A stretch of 64,000 nucleotides of DNA from Pelistega suis. Lineage in GTDB: Bacteria; Pseudomonadota; Gammaproteobacteria; Burkholderiales; Burkholderiaceae_B. Of this stretch, positions 54,149 through 62,720 are shown piece by piece; positions within the stretch are counted from its first letter, which is position 1, and each line of letters starts with the position of its first letter. The DNA lies in contig NZ_JABGBN010000007.1 of the NCBI RefSeq assembly GCF_013133795.1, positions 62,001 to 126,000 on the forward strand. The letters are read 5' to 3'. The position numbers and the translations under genes were made by a program. The notes under the pieces are model-generated. The model was not told where the DNA came from, searched no databases, and was given only the letters and a program-made list of their open reading frames with translations.

Positions 54149-54961
54149 TTAGGTTTTAGTCTTTAGCGTTGATTCTGTATATTGAACGTTAGCTGTTCTA
54201 AAAACGGAGGTGTCTTGATAATAGGCAAGGTTTTGCTCTTCGTTGCCCCAACCGGGAATGCCGAAGATTTGGATGGGAATATAGGGCTTATGGACTAAGG
54301 TTTTTTCGGATAGGTATTCTGCTAAATAGGTGTCAATCCGTTGTAGATCTTGTTGATTAAAGCCCGTTTCTTTTTTAGTGTCGAGTAGTTGAGTAGGAAT
54401 ACGAATAGCATGTGCGGTGATAGCCTTATAGGGATTGACTAACTTCTCTAGTAGAGCATGCCCAAATACCATCACTCGGCTTTGTTGCCAGAGCGCTCGT
54501 AAATCTATAAACGCTTTAATCCATTGTTTATTGGAGAGGGCTTGCCATAACTCATCAGGACACTCGATAAGAAAACCATTTTCATCAATGACGGTGAGCA
54601 TATCGCGCACCCTGCCTCTTTGGGTTGTACCTAACTGAGCCATTTGTTGCTGGTGAATGTGATTAAAGGACAGTTTTGTTTTAGGAAAACTTAACCAACA
54701 TAAGCCATTAAAAAAATCATGCAAACCATCGCGCGTAGGGATTTGGTGGTACTCAAAAATAAAGGCTTCATAACTTACCCCAGAGGGTAAGACAGATTGA
54801 GGAACAAAGGTTTTTGGAAACGTAGCGGGTTTCAGCCTGTTTAACCATGTCGCTACACTACCTTCGTGAGTGTCTAATGCTGGGATAGTCTTTAAAAAAC
54901 TATCCCAACCACACCAATAGTTCTCATCAAGTTTGATTTTATTTAGCGCAGAAAGCGGCAT
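54149..54961 (-). CDS. DUF3025 family protein
   Basis: 270 residues, soluble, no signal. Family-type motifs: YEAFIFEYHQIPTRDGLHDFFNGLCWLSFPKTKLSFN (about 90-125), and QRGRVRDMLTVIDENG. A conserved-hypothetical family of beta-proteobacteria without known role. Its end faces the TauE gene; CreA lies 8 bases upstream on the same strand. Confidence 0.85.
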   Translation of the reverse strand: MPLSALNKIKLDENYWCGWDSFLKTIPALDTHEGSVATWLNRLKPATFPKTFVPQSVLPSGVSYEAFIFEYHQIPTRDGLHDFFNGLCWLSFPKTKLSFNHIHQQQMAQLGTTQRGRVRDMLTVIDENGFLIECPDELWQALSNKQWIKAFIDLRALWQQSRVMVFGHALLEKLVNPYKAITAHAIRIPTQLLDTKKETGFNQQDLQRIDTYLAEYLSEKTLVHKPYIPIQIFGIPGWGNEEQNLAYYQDTSVFRTANVQYTESTLKTKT

Positions 54962-54969
54962 AGTGATAT

Positions 54970-55470
54970 TTATTTTTTATTAAAAATCACCATGGGCTCC
55001 TGATCATTCCATGGCATCAGCGGAACGGTAGACAGGCTGTTATAAGGTGAGCCATCAATGATTTTCTCACTAATCACGAGATAGATAATCGTATTATTGA
55101 CTTGGTCGATAATACGATTGACATTTAAATCCTTAAATAGGAGACTCATTTTTTGGGTAAAGATTTTTTCTTGCCGGGGAGGAATACCTTTTGTCGATTT
55201 TAAAGGACCCGTTTGAGCGCAAGAAATTGAAAAGCGAGCAGGATTTTCGGCAATCCCTAAGGCTCCTGATACACCCCCTGTTTGGGCGTGAGAAAGGTGG
55301 CACACGACACCTTCAATATCAGGGTCTTTAAAGGCTTTTACACAAACCTTGTCATTATTGACAACACGCCACGTAGTACTAACACAATCAACTTCTTGTG
55401 CTTGGATAGAGCTCATAGGAGTAAATAAAAAAATACTCAGACAAAGTAGACGTTTTAAAAGGGTGAACAT
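54970..55470 (-). CDS. creA: CreA family periplasmic protein
   Basis: 166 residues with a signal peptide (about 1-24, ending IQA). The CreA core is clear: DPDIEGVVCHLSHAQTGGVSGALGIAENPARFSISCAQTGP and KDLNVNRIIDQVNNTIIYLVISEKIIDGSPYNSLSTVPLMPW. Role unknown. The start is chosen at ATG 55470, where the signal peptide begins. Confidence 0.87.
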   Translation of the reverse strand: MFTLLKRLLCLSIFLFTPMSSIQAQEVDCVSTTWRVVNNDKVCVKAFKDPDIEGVVCHLSHAQTGGVSGALGIAENPARFSISCAQTGPLKSTKGIPPRQEKIFTQKMSLLFKDLNVNRIIDQVNNTIIYLVISEKIIDGSPYNSLSTVPLMPWNDQEPMVIFNKK

Positions 55471-55611
55471 AATCTTTCCACAGGGATTTGTATAATAAGC
55501 ATAGTATACCGTGAAGGTCGCTTAAGCGGTTTTTGATGATGTGATATATTGAAACAACTTATCAATTCTTGACACTGAATTTTAGTAGGTTTGAGGTATT
55601 ATTTTTTCAAC

Positions 55612-56004
55612 ATGAGTACTTTAGAAAAACTTCGTATTGATAAATGGCTATGGGCGGCACGCTTTTATAAAACTCGCTCTATCGCTGCTGATGAGATTGC
55701 TAAAGGTCGCGTTTTAATTAATGAGCAGTTATGTAAACCTGCTCGCGAAATTAAAGTAGGAGACCAACTAACTATTCAGCAAGGTCAGATTGAAAAAGTG
55801 GTGATGGTTCGTGCGTTAAGCTCGGTTCGAGGGCCTGCCCCTGTGGCTCAAACGCTTTACGAAGAAACGCAAGAGAGTATTGAGAAGCGTGAGCTCGAAA
55901 AAGAGCGTCGTCGTTTTATTCATGAGCCCGCTGATGACTATACCAAAGGACGTCCCACCAAACGTGATCGTCGAGAGCTAGAGCATTGGCGTCGAGTATT
56001 TTAA
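55612..56004 (+). CDS. hslR: Ribosome-associated heat shock protein Hsp15 (S4 domain)
   Basis: 130 residues from ATG 55612; the TTG upstream at 55591 is not needed. The S4 RNA-binding domain (about 5-70) reads LRIDKWLWAARFYKTRSIAADEIAKGRVLINEQLCKPAREIKVGD. A basic C-terminal tail (TKGRPTKRDRRELEHWRRVF) follows. Hsp15 recycles 50S subunits that carry nascent chains after stress. Confidence 0.9.
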   Translation: MSTLEKLRIDKWLWAARFYKTRSIAADEIAKGRVLINEQLCKPAREIKVGDQLTIQQGQIEKVVMVRALSSVRGPAPVAQTLYEETQESIEKRELEKERRRFIHEPADDYTKGRPTKRDRRELEHWRRVF

Positions 56005-56020
56005 TAAAATCAGGAGTTTT

Positions 56021-56419
56021 ATGATGAAAAAATTTTCTCAATTAGCATTCGTAACTGGTTTGGCTGTATTCGCTAGTACGGCAGTTTATGCGTCAAGCTC
56101 ATCTTCAGATAAAGTGGCTAAAGCGGGTGAGACCGCTACGCAGGACGTGCAAAAAATCACCTATGCTTGCAAAGATAATAAAAACTTCCAAGTGGTTTTT
56201 GTCAATGGTGAGAAAAATGCTTATGCCGTGATTACGCAAATGGAAGAGGTGTTGCCATTAGAGCAAACGACATCTGCCTCTGGTGCTGTCTTTAAAGCGA
56301 TGGGTGAAGATTACAATTATGAGCTTGTGACAAAAGGTGATAAGGCATTTTTAAATGCAGGTGATCAGGTTGTTTATGAGGAATGTACTGTAGCTAATAC
56401 CGCTAAATTAGGAAAATAG
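56021..56419 (+). CDS. MliC-like lysozyme inhibitor, periplasmic
   Basis: 132 residues with a signal peptide (about 1-25, ending VYA). The mature domain shows the MliC/PliC layout: ITYACKDNKNFQVVFVNGEKNAYAVITQ, TSASGAVFKAMGEDYNYELVTKGDKAFL, and a final Cys (EECTV). The SASG motif and the two cysteines match the family. It lacks a lipobox, so it would be a soluble periplasmic form. It follows hslR by 16 bases with its own ribosome site (CAGGAG). Inhibition of lysozyme is inferred. Confidence 0.8.
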   Translation: MMKKFSQLAFVTGLAVFASTAVYASSSSSDKVAKAGETATQDVQKITYACKDNKNFQVVFVNGEKNAYAVITQMEEVLPLEQTTSASGAVFKAMGEDYNYELVTKGDKAFLNAGDQVVYEECTVANTAKLGK

Positions 56420-56451
56420 GCTGGCGACTTCTTTCGCAGATTACAACGAAT

Positions 56452-56490
56452 AACCAATCCTAGGAGTATAATTCTAGGATTGGTTTTTTT
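56452..56490 (+). terminator. Intrinsic terminator
   Basis: AACCAATCCTAG (56452-56463) and CTAGGATTGGTT (56474-56485) are exact complements followed by T7. Ends the hslR/MliC transcript. Confidence 0.92.
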
Positions 56491-56504
56491 ATGGCGATGA
56501 TTTT

Positions 56505-56960
56505 ATGCGTACCTTGCGATTTTCAGCGAGCTTAACGGTTTTGTTTAGTGCTTTATTACCTGGTGTGGTAGGGTTGTGGGTAGGTGCTGCTTTTTTTATT
56601 TATCAAATTTTTCTGGCAATAGGGTCGGATGTTAGTCTCAATATTCCATTTGCTTTTCAAATATGGATGTTGACTGCCATGCATGGTCTCGTGATGTATG
56701 CTATTCCCAGTTTATTATTGGGTGTTGCGTTAATCTTTTTCTTGGATCGTGGTGTGCTAAAGAAAAAATTTGCCTTGATAAGTATTTTGGTCGCTTTAGT
56801 GATGACAGTATGGGCGGTAGGGACGGTAGACTTTACGGGGTCAATCGCCTTGATTTTTGGCTTAAGTGTGGTAGCGGTCTATGTATTTTTGTTATGGATT
56901 ACCGTGCCTATGGAGCAACGTAAAACCGCTAAATTATTTGATGAGTTAAATAAATCATAG
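56505..56960 (+). CDS. Unknown four-helix membrane protein
   Basis: 151 residues with four hydrophobic helices (about 10-40, 55-85, 92-110, 113-135), short basic loops and a C-terminal charged tail (EQRKTAKLFDELNKS). I do not recognise the family. It begins 15 bases after a strong terminator and 21 bases before the AEC gene, so it may be co-transcribed with that transporter. Confidence 0.68.
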   Translation: MRTLRFSASLTVLFSALLPGVVGLWVGAAFFIYQIFLAIGSDVSLNIPFAFQIWMLTAMHGLVMYAIPSLLLGVALIFFLDRGVLKKKFALISILVALVMTVWAVGTVDFTGSIALIFGLSVVAVYVFLLWITVPMEQRKTAKLFDELNKS

Positions 56961-56981
56961 GATGAGTTTCAGAGAAAAAAG

Positions 56982-57932
56982 ATGTGGGCAAATTTTCAAG
57001 AGGCGTTTTTATTTGCATTAAGTGTTACCTTACCGAGTGTTTTACTTTTGTTTTTAGGGTGGTATTTGCGTCGTAGTAAACAGGTCGATGCCGCTTTTTG
57101 TGATCAAGCCTCTAAAATCGTCTTCCGCTATTCGATGCCAGCCCTCTTATTTTTTAGTATTTATAGCAATAAGTCGGATTTTTCTAGTCAGTTTCAGCTG
57201 ATTTTGGCTGGTTTCATTTCTAGTATGATTTTATTCATCGGTGCTGAAGTTGTTGCTCGATATACCATTAAGGAGGCACGTGACCAAGGGGTGTTTGTGC
57301 AAGGGGTGTATCGAGGCAATACCATGATTATCGGATTAGCCTTTGTCTCAAGTGCTTATGGAGCAGAAGGTGTAGCCATGGGGGCAGTGTATGGAGGGGC
57401 GATGACTTTGTTGTTTAATGTATTGGCAGTCATCACCTTAAGTCGTGGTAGCGGCAAAGTTAACCCACGCATACTATTGCAACAAATTCTTAAAAATCCG
57501 CTGATTCTTGCTATTTTGGCGGCTTTATTATGCAAAGGGTTACATGTACCGGTTTCTCCTTTATTAGCCGAAACTGGACGTTATTTATCCATTCTTGCCC
57601 TACCTTTAGCGTTGATTTGTGCAGGGGCAACGTTGCAGATACGCAGTTTGTGGCAAGTGGCGGATATGGCGATGTGGTCGAGTATTGGACGATTGTTGGT
57701 TGCGCCCCTTGTTGCGGTACTTTGTGGGCTAGCATTGGGGCTCGAAGGTATGGCGATGGGGATTCTGTTTTTGATGACGGCAACACCCGTAGCGGCGGCT
57801 AGCTATGTGATGGCAAAGGCAATGGGCGGTAATGATGTCGCCGCGGCAAATATTCTTGGCATTACGACCGTCGGTGCATTGCCTGTGGCTGCGGTAGGAA
57901 TTATGGCATTGCGGTTGATGGGGTGGATGTAA
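56982..57932 (+). CDS. AEC (auxin efflux carrier) family transporter
   Basis: 316 residues, ten hydrophobic helices in two repeats. Seen: GWYLRRSKQVDAAFCDQASKIVFRYSMPALLFFSIY near the start, FVQGVYRGNTMIIGLAFVSSAYGAEG, and ILKNPLILAILAALLCKG in the second half. In bacteria the family includes malonate or dicarboxylate transporters; substrate unknown. Confidence 0.87.
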   Translation: MWANFQEAFLFALSVTLPSVLLLFLGWYLRRSKQVDAAFCDQASKIVFRYSMPALLFFSIYSNKSDFSSQFQLILAGFISSMILFIGAEVVARYTIKEARDQGVFVQGVYRGNTMIIGLAFVSSAYGAEGVAMGAVYGGAMTLLFNVLAVITLSRGSGKVNPRILLQQILKNPLILAILAALLCKGLHVPVSPLLAETGRYLSILALPLALICAGATLQIRSLWQVADMAMWSSIGRLLVAPLVAVLCGLALGLEGMAMGILFLMTATPVAAASYVMAKAMGGNDVAAANILGITTVGALPVAAVGIMALRLMGWM

Positions 57933-57959
57933 GAGAATGTATGGCATGACGCCGAACAA

Positions 57960-58055
57960 GCACCAAGATGGTGCGCAATAAACTTGCTGTGTTAGTTTGT
58001 TGCTTTGCAACAAAACGTAAACAGCGCAAAAACCTAGGTATTTCCCTAGGTTTTT
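57960..58055 (+). terminator. Cluster of three stem-loops after the AEC gene
   Basis: In order: GCACC/GGTGC (57960-57974), TTTGTTGC/GCAACAAA (57996-58003 and 58007-58014, 3-base loop), and AAAAACCTAGG/CCTAGGTTTTT (58028-58038 and 58045-58055). The last is a good intrinsic terminator; the first two are unexplained. The rest of the 276-base gap holds only the expected promoter of the AgcS gene, not clearly visible. Confidence 0.7.
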
Positions 58056-58214
58056 GTCTTGTAAGGCTAAATAAGTGATTTCACTTCTTTTCAAAATTGA
58101 AATAATTTGTATAATTTCTGAATGTGTTGTAGGAAATTGACTTGATATGCATAGATGGATAGTGCAATGCTCTTATAAACACAACTAATAGATATCTTCT
58201 TATAGGGAGTGAAG

Positions 58215-59576
58215 ATGGAAGCTTTTAATAATCTCGTATCAGTCGTAAACGGCTGGGTTTGGGGTCCGTATATGCTAGTTTTCCTAGTGGGTACGGGTGT
58301 TTATTTAACCTTACGTTTGGTTTTCTTACAAGTTCGTATGTTGCCTTTTGCTTTAAAACAAGCTTTTGGTAAACATCCTAATAATGACGGCGCTGAGGGT
58401 GACGTATCGCATTTTGGTGCCTTGATGACAGCCTTATCGGCGACTATCGGTACAGGTAATATCGTGGGTGTAGCAACAGCCGTGGTATTGGGTGGTGCTG
58501 GCGCAGTATTCTGGATGTGGTTTAGTGCTTTCTTCGGAATGGCGACAAAATATGCAGAAGCAGTACTGGCAGTTAAATATCGCGTGGTTAACTCAAAAGG
58601 TGAGATGAGCGGTGGCCCGATGTATTATATTGAGCGCGGTTGTAATCTCAAATGGTTGGCTATTGCATTTGCGGTATTTGGTACGATTGCCTCTTTTGGT
58701 ATTGGTAGCTCTGTGCAAGCTAACTCTGTGGCAGGTTCTTTACAGGCAAGCTTTGGTGTAGAGCCTTGGATTACGGGTGTTGTATTGACTGTTTTTACTG
58801 GCTTTGTAGTGTTGGGTGGTATCCAAGGTATTACTAAAGCTTCTTCAGTTATTGTTCCTGTGATGGCCGTAGTGTATGTGCTTGGTGGTTTATTAGTGAT
58901 TTTAAGTAACTTCGAAGCAGCTGGTGCAGCGATTGCTAAGATTTTCCATGATGCCTTTACGTGGGAAGCAGGTTTTGGTGGTGCATTGGGTACGATGATT
59001 CGCTATGGCGTGGCACGTGGGGTATTCTCTAATGAGGCTGGTTTAGGTTCTGGTCCTATTGCAGCAGCAGCAGCTAAGACTGATCACCCAGGTCGTCAAG
59101 CGTTAGTTTCAATGACAGGTACATTCTTAGATACGATGGTAGTATGCTCTATTACGGGTATCGTATTAGTGATGGGCTTAACACTTAACCCAACAGACTT
59201 AGTCGCTGCGGGTGTTAAAGGTGCGGCGTTAACCACACAAACATTTGAGTTCTTATTACCTGGTTTTGGTGGTTACATTGTGACTTTCGGTCTAGTGTTC
59301 TTTGCTTACTCAACAATCTTAGGTTGGTGCTATTTTGGTGAAAAATGCTCAGCTTATGTATTCGGTGATGGTTTTGTACATACTTATCGAATTGTATATG
59401 TCGCTACAGTAATGTTGGGTACAATCGTGAGCCTAGATCTTGTTTGGAATTTAGCGGATACCTTTAATGGTTTGATGGCGATTCCTAACTTGATTGGTCT
59501 CGTATTATTAGCAGGCGTTGTTGTAAAAGAAACAAAAGACTTCGTTGCTAAGCGTAAGAGCGGTGAGCTACCTTAA
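58215..59576 (+). CDS. Alanine/glycine:cation symporter (AgcS family)
   Basis: 453 residues from ATG 58215 (AGGGAG upstream; the GTG at 58209 is closer to the ribosome site and less likely). About ten hydrophobic helices. Family signatures: ALMTALSATIGTGNIVGVATAVVLGGAGAVFWMWFSAFFGMATKYAEAVLAVKYR near residues 75-130, and RGVFSNEAGLGSGPIAAAAAKT near residue 285. Imports D- or L-alanine or glycine with sodium. Confidence 0.92.
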   Translation: MEAFNNLVSVVNGWVWGPYMLVFLVGTGVYLTLRLVFLQVRMLPFALKQAFGKHPNNDGAEGDVSHFGALMTALSATIGTGNIVGVATAVVLGGAGAVFWMWFSAFFGMATKYAEAVLAVKYRVVNSKGEMSGGPMYYIERGCNLKWLAIAFAVFGTIASFGIGSSVQANSVAGSLQASFGVEPWITGVVLTVFTGFVVLGGIQGITKASSVIVPVMAVVYVLGGLLVILSNFEAAGAAIAKIFHDAFTWEAGFGGALGTMIRYGVARGVFSNEAGLGSGPIAAAAAKTDHPGRQALVSMTGTFLDTMVVCSITGIVLVMGLTLNPTDLVAAGVKGAALTTQTFEFLLPGFGGYIVTFGLVFFAYSTILGWCYFGEKCSAYVFGDGFVHTYRIVYVATVMLGTIVSLDLVWNLADTFNGLMAIPNLIGLVLLAGVVVKETKDFVAKRKSGELP

Positions 59577-59632
59577 TAGTGAGCATAGCGAAAACATCTA
59601 ATGTTTAGTTTTATCGCTACACGCATTTTCTT

Positions 59633-59665
59633 GCGCCATTGGAGTAGTGCTCCGATGGCGTTTTT
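59633..59665 (+). terminator. Intrinsic terminator after AgcS
   Basis: CGCCAT, T, GGAG (59634-59644) pairs with CTCC, G, ATGGCG (59650-59660), followed by five T residues. Confidence 0.9.
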
Positions 59666-59739
59666 GTATTTTATTACTTAAAATTATTTAACTTCTTGTA
59701 TTTTGAGTAAAATACGCAGATTATTACAGGAGAGTGAAA

Positions 59740-60954
59740 GTGAATAGTCAGCAATTTATCAAGGCTTATCTCAATGGCAGCCTCGTAAAGCAAATTCTTA
59801 TTGCTTTGCTTTTAGGCGGTTTGTTGGGCTGGTTTTTACCTAATTTTGCATTGAAATTTGAATTATTAGGGAGTCTATTTGTTGGGGCGTTAAAGTCTGT
59901 TGCCCCTATTTTAGTTTTTATCTTAGTATTGGCGGCGATTGCACGTCAAGATATTGGTACATCGGCGAATATGAAACCGATTATTATTTTATATTTGATG
60001 GGTACGTTCTTAGCTGCGTTAGTGGCTGTTTGTGCAAGTTTCTTGTTCCCGATGACGTTGTCACTACCTAATCCAGAGCAAGTGTCTACTGCACCGTCAG
60101 GTATTCTTGAGGTTTTAAAAACCTTAGTTTTTAAAATGGTGGATAACCCAGTTAATGCAATTGCTACAGCTAATTATATCGGTATTTTGACTTGGGCAAT
60201 TTTGATTGGTGTTGCTTTACGTGCTGCATTGCCTCAAACAAAAACAGTGGTAGCAGATATCTCATCAGCAATCACTAAGGTGGTTCAATGGGTAATCCGT
60301 CTTGCTCCTATTGGTGTTTTTGGTATTGTGGCATCGACAGTTGCGATTACTGGTGTAGAGGGCTTGCTGAGCTATGCTAAATTACTCGCGGTTTTAGTGG
60401 GAGCAATGTTGTTTGTCGCACTTGTGGTGAATCCGCTGATTGTATGGACAAAGATTCGTCGCAATCCTTATCCATTGGTGTGGACGTGTTTATCAGAAAG
60501 CGGCATGATGGCATTCTTTACGCGTAGTTCGGCAGCGAATATCCCAGTGAATATGAATTTGGCTAAGAAACTCGGTCTAACAGAAGAAACCTATTCTGTT
60601 TCTATTCCTCTGGGTGCGACTATTAATATGGCTGGTGCAGCGATTACGATTGCCGTATTGACGCTAGCTGCGGTGAATACCTTAGGGATTACCGTTGATT
60701 TTTCGACTGCTTTATTGCTAAGTGTGATTGCAGCGCTTGGTGCTTGCGGTGCTTCTGGTGTGCCAGGAGGCTCTTTATTACTTATTCCCATGGCGTGTAG
60801 TTTGTTTGGTATTAGTAATGAGTATGCGGCACAAGTGGTGGCAGTGGGCTTTATTATTGGTGTTATTCAAGACTCAGCAGAGACAGCGTTAAATTCCTCA
60901 ACGGATGTGTTGTTTACGGCTGCTGCAGATATTGCGGCTCGTGAGCGAGGATAA
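59740..60954 (+). CDS. sstT: Serine/threonine:sodium symporter
   Basis: 404 residues from the GTG at 59740 (AGGAG at 59728-59732 is seven bases upstream; a GTG at 59734 is too close). About eight to nine hydrophobic segments of the DAACS family. Seen: [54 protein letters not shown] near residues 260-315, and [27 protein letters not shown] with the hairpin-2 motif. The [11 protein letters not shown] stretch points to SstT rather than GltP. Confidence 0.9.
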   Translation: MNSQQFIKAYLNGSLVKQILIALLLGGLLGWFLPNFALKFELLGSLFVGALKSVAPILVFILVLAAIARQDIGTSANMKPIIILYLMGTFLAALVAVCASFLFPMTLSLPNPEQVSTAPSGILEVLKTLVFKMVDNPVNAIATANYIGILTWAILIGVALRAALPQTKTVVADISSAITKVVQWVIRLAPIGVFGIVASTVAITGVEGLLSYAKLLAVLVGAMLFVALVVNPLIVWTKIRRNPYPLVWTCLSESGMMAFFTRSSAANIPVNMNLAKKLGLTEETYSVSIPLGATINMAGAAITIAVLTLAAVNTLGITVDFSTALLLSVIAALGACGASGVPGGSLLLIPMACSLFGISNEYAAQVVAVGFIIGVIQDSAETALNSSTDVLFTAAADIAARERG

Positions 60955-60985
60955 TCAAACGTTGTTCTCTTTGATGTAAAAGTTA

Positions 60986-61014
60986 AAAGCCCGTAAATGA
61001 TTTTTACGGGCTTT
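60986..61014 (+). terminator. Intrinsic terminator after sstT
   Basis: AAAGCCCGTAAA (60986-60997) and TTTACGGGCTTT (61003-61014) are exact complements with a 5-base loop. Confidence 0.88.
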
Positions 61015-61100
61015 CTCATTGGATTTACTTATATTATCGTAAAACCCAAGCCCTTAGTACAGAAAGGGTAGGGAAATTTTAATGTTTTAAAGTTAAATGA

Positions 61101-62012
61101 TTAAAATGTACCTAAAATAGAGGCAATGATAAGTAAAAGTCCTGTGTGAATATTGGCTTTAAAAAGGTAGTGACTTTTTTCAGGGCGCTCTAAATCAAAT
61201 ACTTTTAATTGCCAGAATAAATGAGCAGCAACCAAAGCAATCGCCAGATAATATGCCCAAGCCATATGGAGAAGTGTCCCAGCGATGATCCAAAGTAACA
61301 CGCTCATGACATAGAACCCACTCAACCAATAGATACCCTGATTGCCAAAACGTCTGGCGGTAGATCTCAAACCTAAACGCTCATCATCACGAATATCGGT
61401 ATAGGCATAGAGGGTGTCATAGCCGATTTGCCATGTTAAGGCACCTAACCACATTAATATAGCCCCCAGTGGTAGGGTGTTTGTTGTATCTGACCATGCC
61501 ATGAGCATGCCCCAGTTAAAAGCTGCTCCTAAGACAGCTTGAGGCCAGTACGTAAAGCGTTTGCAAAGTGGATAAATAATCACCAATGGTACTAAGGCAA
61601 GTGCTAACCAACGGCTAAAGGGATTAATAAAAAAGAGCAGTAGTGCAGATAGGGCAAACTGCGCAAACAAAAAAGCGATAGCTTGTTTGAGCGAAACTTG
61701 TCCACTTGTTAAGGGACGAAAACGTGTACGTTCTACGTGCTTATCAAAATCACGATCCCAGATATCATTAACGGTAGAACCTGCACTGCGCATTAATAAA
61801 GCACCGAGTGAGAAAATAACTAATCGCCAACCATCAGGCATGCCTCCTGCTGCTTGAATGAGAGCAGCAATACAGGGAAGTAGCGTTAGCCAAGTACCTA
61901 CAGGACGGTCAAGGCGTGCAAGACGTGCATAGGATCCCCAACTTGCGGGTAAATATCTCGCTACCCAATCATCGTGGTAAATATCGCTTAAGTCAGGTTT
62001 TGATGTAGACAT
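61101..62012 (-). CDS. ubiA: 4-hydroxybenzoate octaprenyltransferase
   Basis: Membrane prenyltransferase of ubiquinone synthesis. 303 residues, about nine helices. Asp-rich motifs: AGSTVNDIWDRDFDKHVERT (NDxxDxxxD) near residue 80 and YAYTDIRDDERLGLRSTARRFG (second DxxxD) near residue 205. Also RLDRPVGTWLTLLPC at the start. Nothing unusual. Confidence 0.93.
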   Translation of the reverse strand: MSTSKPDLSDIYHDDWVARYLPASWGSYARLARLDRPVGTWLTLLPCIAALIQAAGGMPDGWRLVIFSLGALLMRSAGSTVNDIWDRDFDKHVERTRFRPLTSGQVSLKQAIAFLFAQFALSALLLFFINPFSRWLALALVPLVIIYPLCKRFTYWPQAVLGAAFNWGMLMAWSDTTNTLPLGAILMWLGALTWQIGYDTLYAYTDIRDDERLGLRSTARRFGNQGIYWLSGFYVMSVLLWIIAGTLLHMAWAYYLAIALVAAHLFWQLKVFDLERPEKSHYLFKANIHTGLLLIIASILGTF

Positions 62013-62170
62013 AATCGCTTAAAAGTAGTGTTATTTCTTGTTATTGTAACGATTTATTAATAAATGCTCTATGAATTTTTAGGGCTTTCAACGCAAAAAT
62101 TTATTTGGTGTTAGAATGTAGGAACGTTTATCAGCCAATAAGGCTGTTTTTTTGATGTTGGAATATTAAG

Positions 62171-62659
62171 ATGTTTGAAATTAAAGCAACTGATGCCTCC
62201 TTAGGTAAGGCTGAGATGTATCGTCTTTTAGTTGAGCAGTTAAAAGGACTTCTTGAGGGAGAGCATAATCTTATTGCTAATGCCGCCAATATGAGTGCTT
62301 TGGTATACCATCAGGTGCCAGATTTAAACTGGTGTGGATTTTATCTTTTTGATGGCACTGAGTTAGTATTGGGGCCATTCCAAGGCAAAGTCGCTTGTGT
62401 GCGCATTGCACTCAATCGTGGTGTTTGTGGGGCTGCAGCAAGCTCTCGAGAGACACAACTTGTTAAGGATGTACATAGTTTTCCAGGGCATATTGCCTGT
62501 GATGCAGCATCTCAATCCGAAATTGTGGTGCCTTTAGTGAAGAATGGTCAATTAATTGGTGTATGGGATGTAGATAGTCCTATACTGGCTCGCTTTGATG
62601 AGGAAGATAAGGTGGGTATGCAGGCTTTATGTGAGGTATTTTTATCCTCAATCGACTAA
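62171..62659 (+). CDS. msrC: Free methionine-(R)-sulfoxide reductase (GAF domain)
   Basis: 162 residues, one GAF domain. Reduces free methionine-R-sulfoxide. The family cysteines are in place: KVACVRIALNRGVCGAAASSRE (two Cys) and FPGHIACDAASQSEIVVPL (the catalytic Cys). WCGFYLFDGTELVLGPFQG precedes them. Divergent from ubiA. Confidence 0.9.
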   Translation: MFEIKATDASLGKAEMYRLLVEQLKGLLEGEHNLIANAANMSALVYHQVPDLNWCGFYLFDGTELVLGPFQGKVACVRIALNRGVCGAAASSRETQLVKDVHSFPGHIACDAASQSEIVVPLVKNGQLIGVWDVDSPILARFDEEDKVGMQALCEVFLSSID

Positions 62660-62720
62660 TTAATGATTTATCAAGTAGTAGAGCGCTGTTTTCTACTGCT
62701 GTCTAAAGGGGGAAGGCGCT

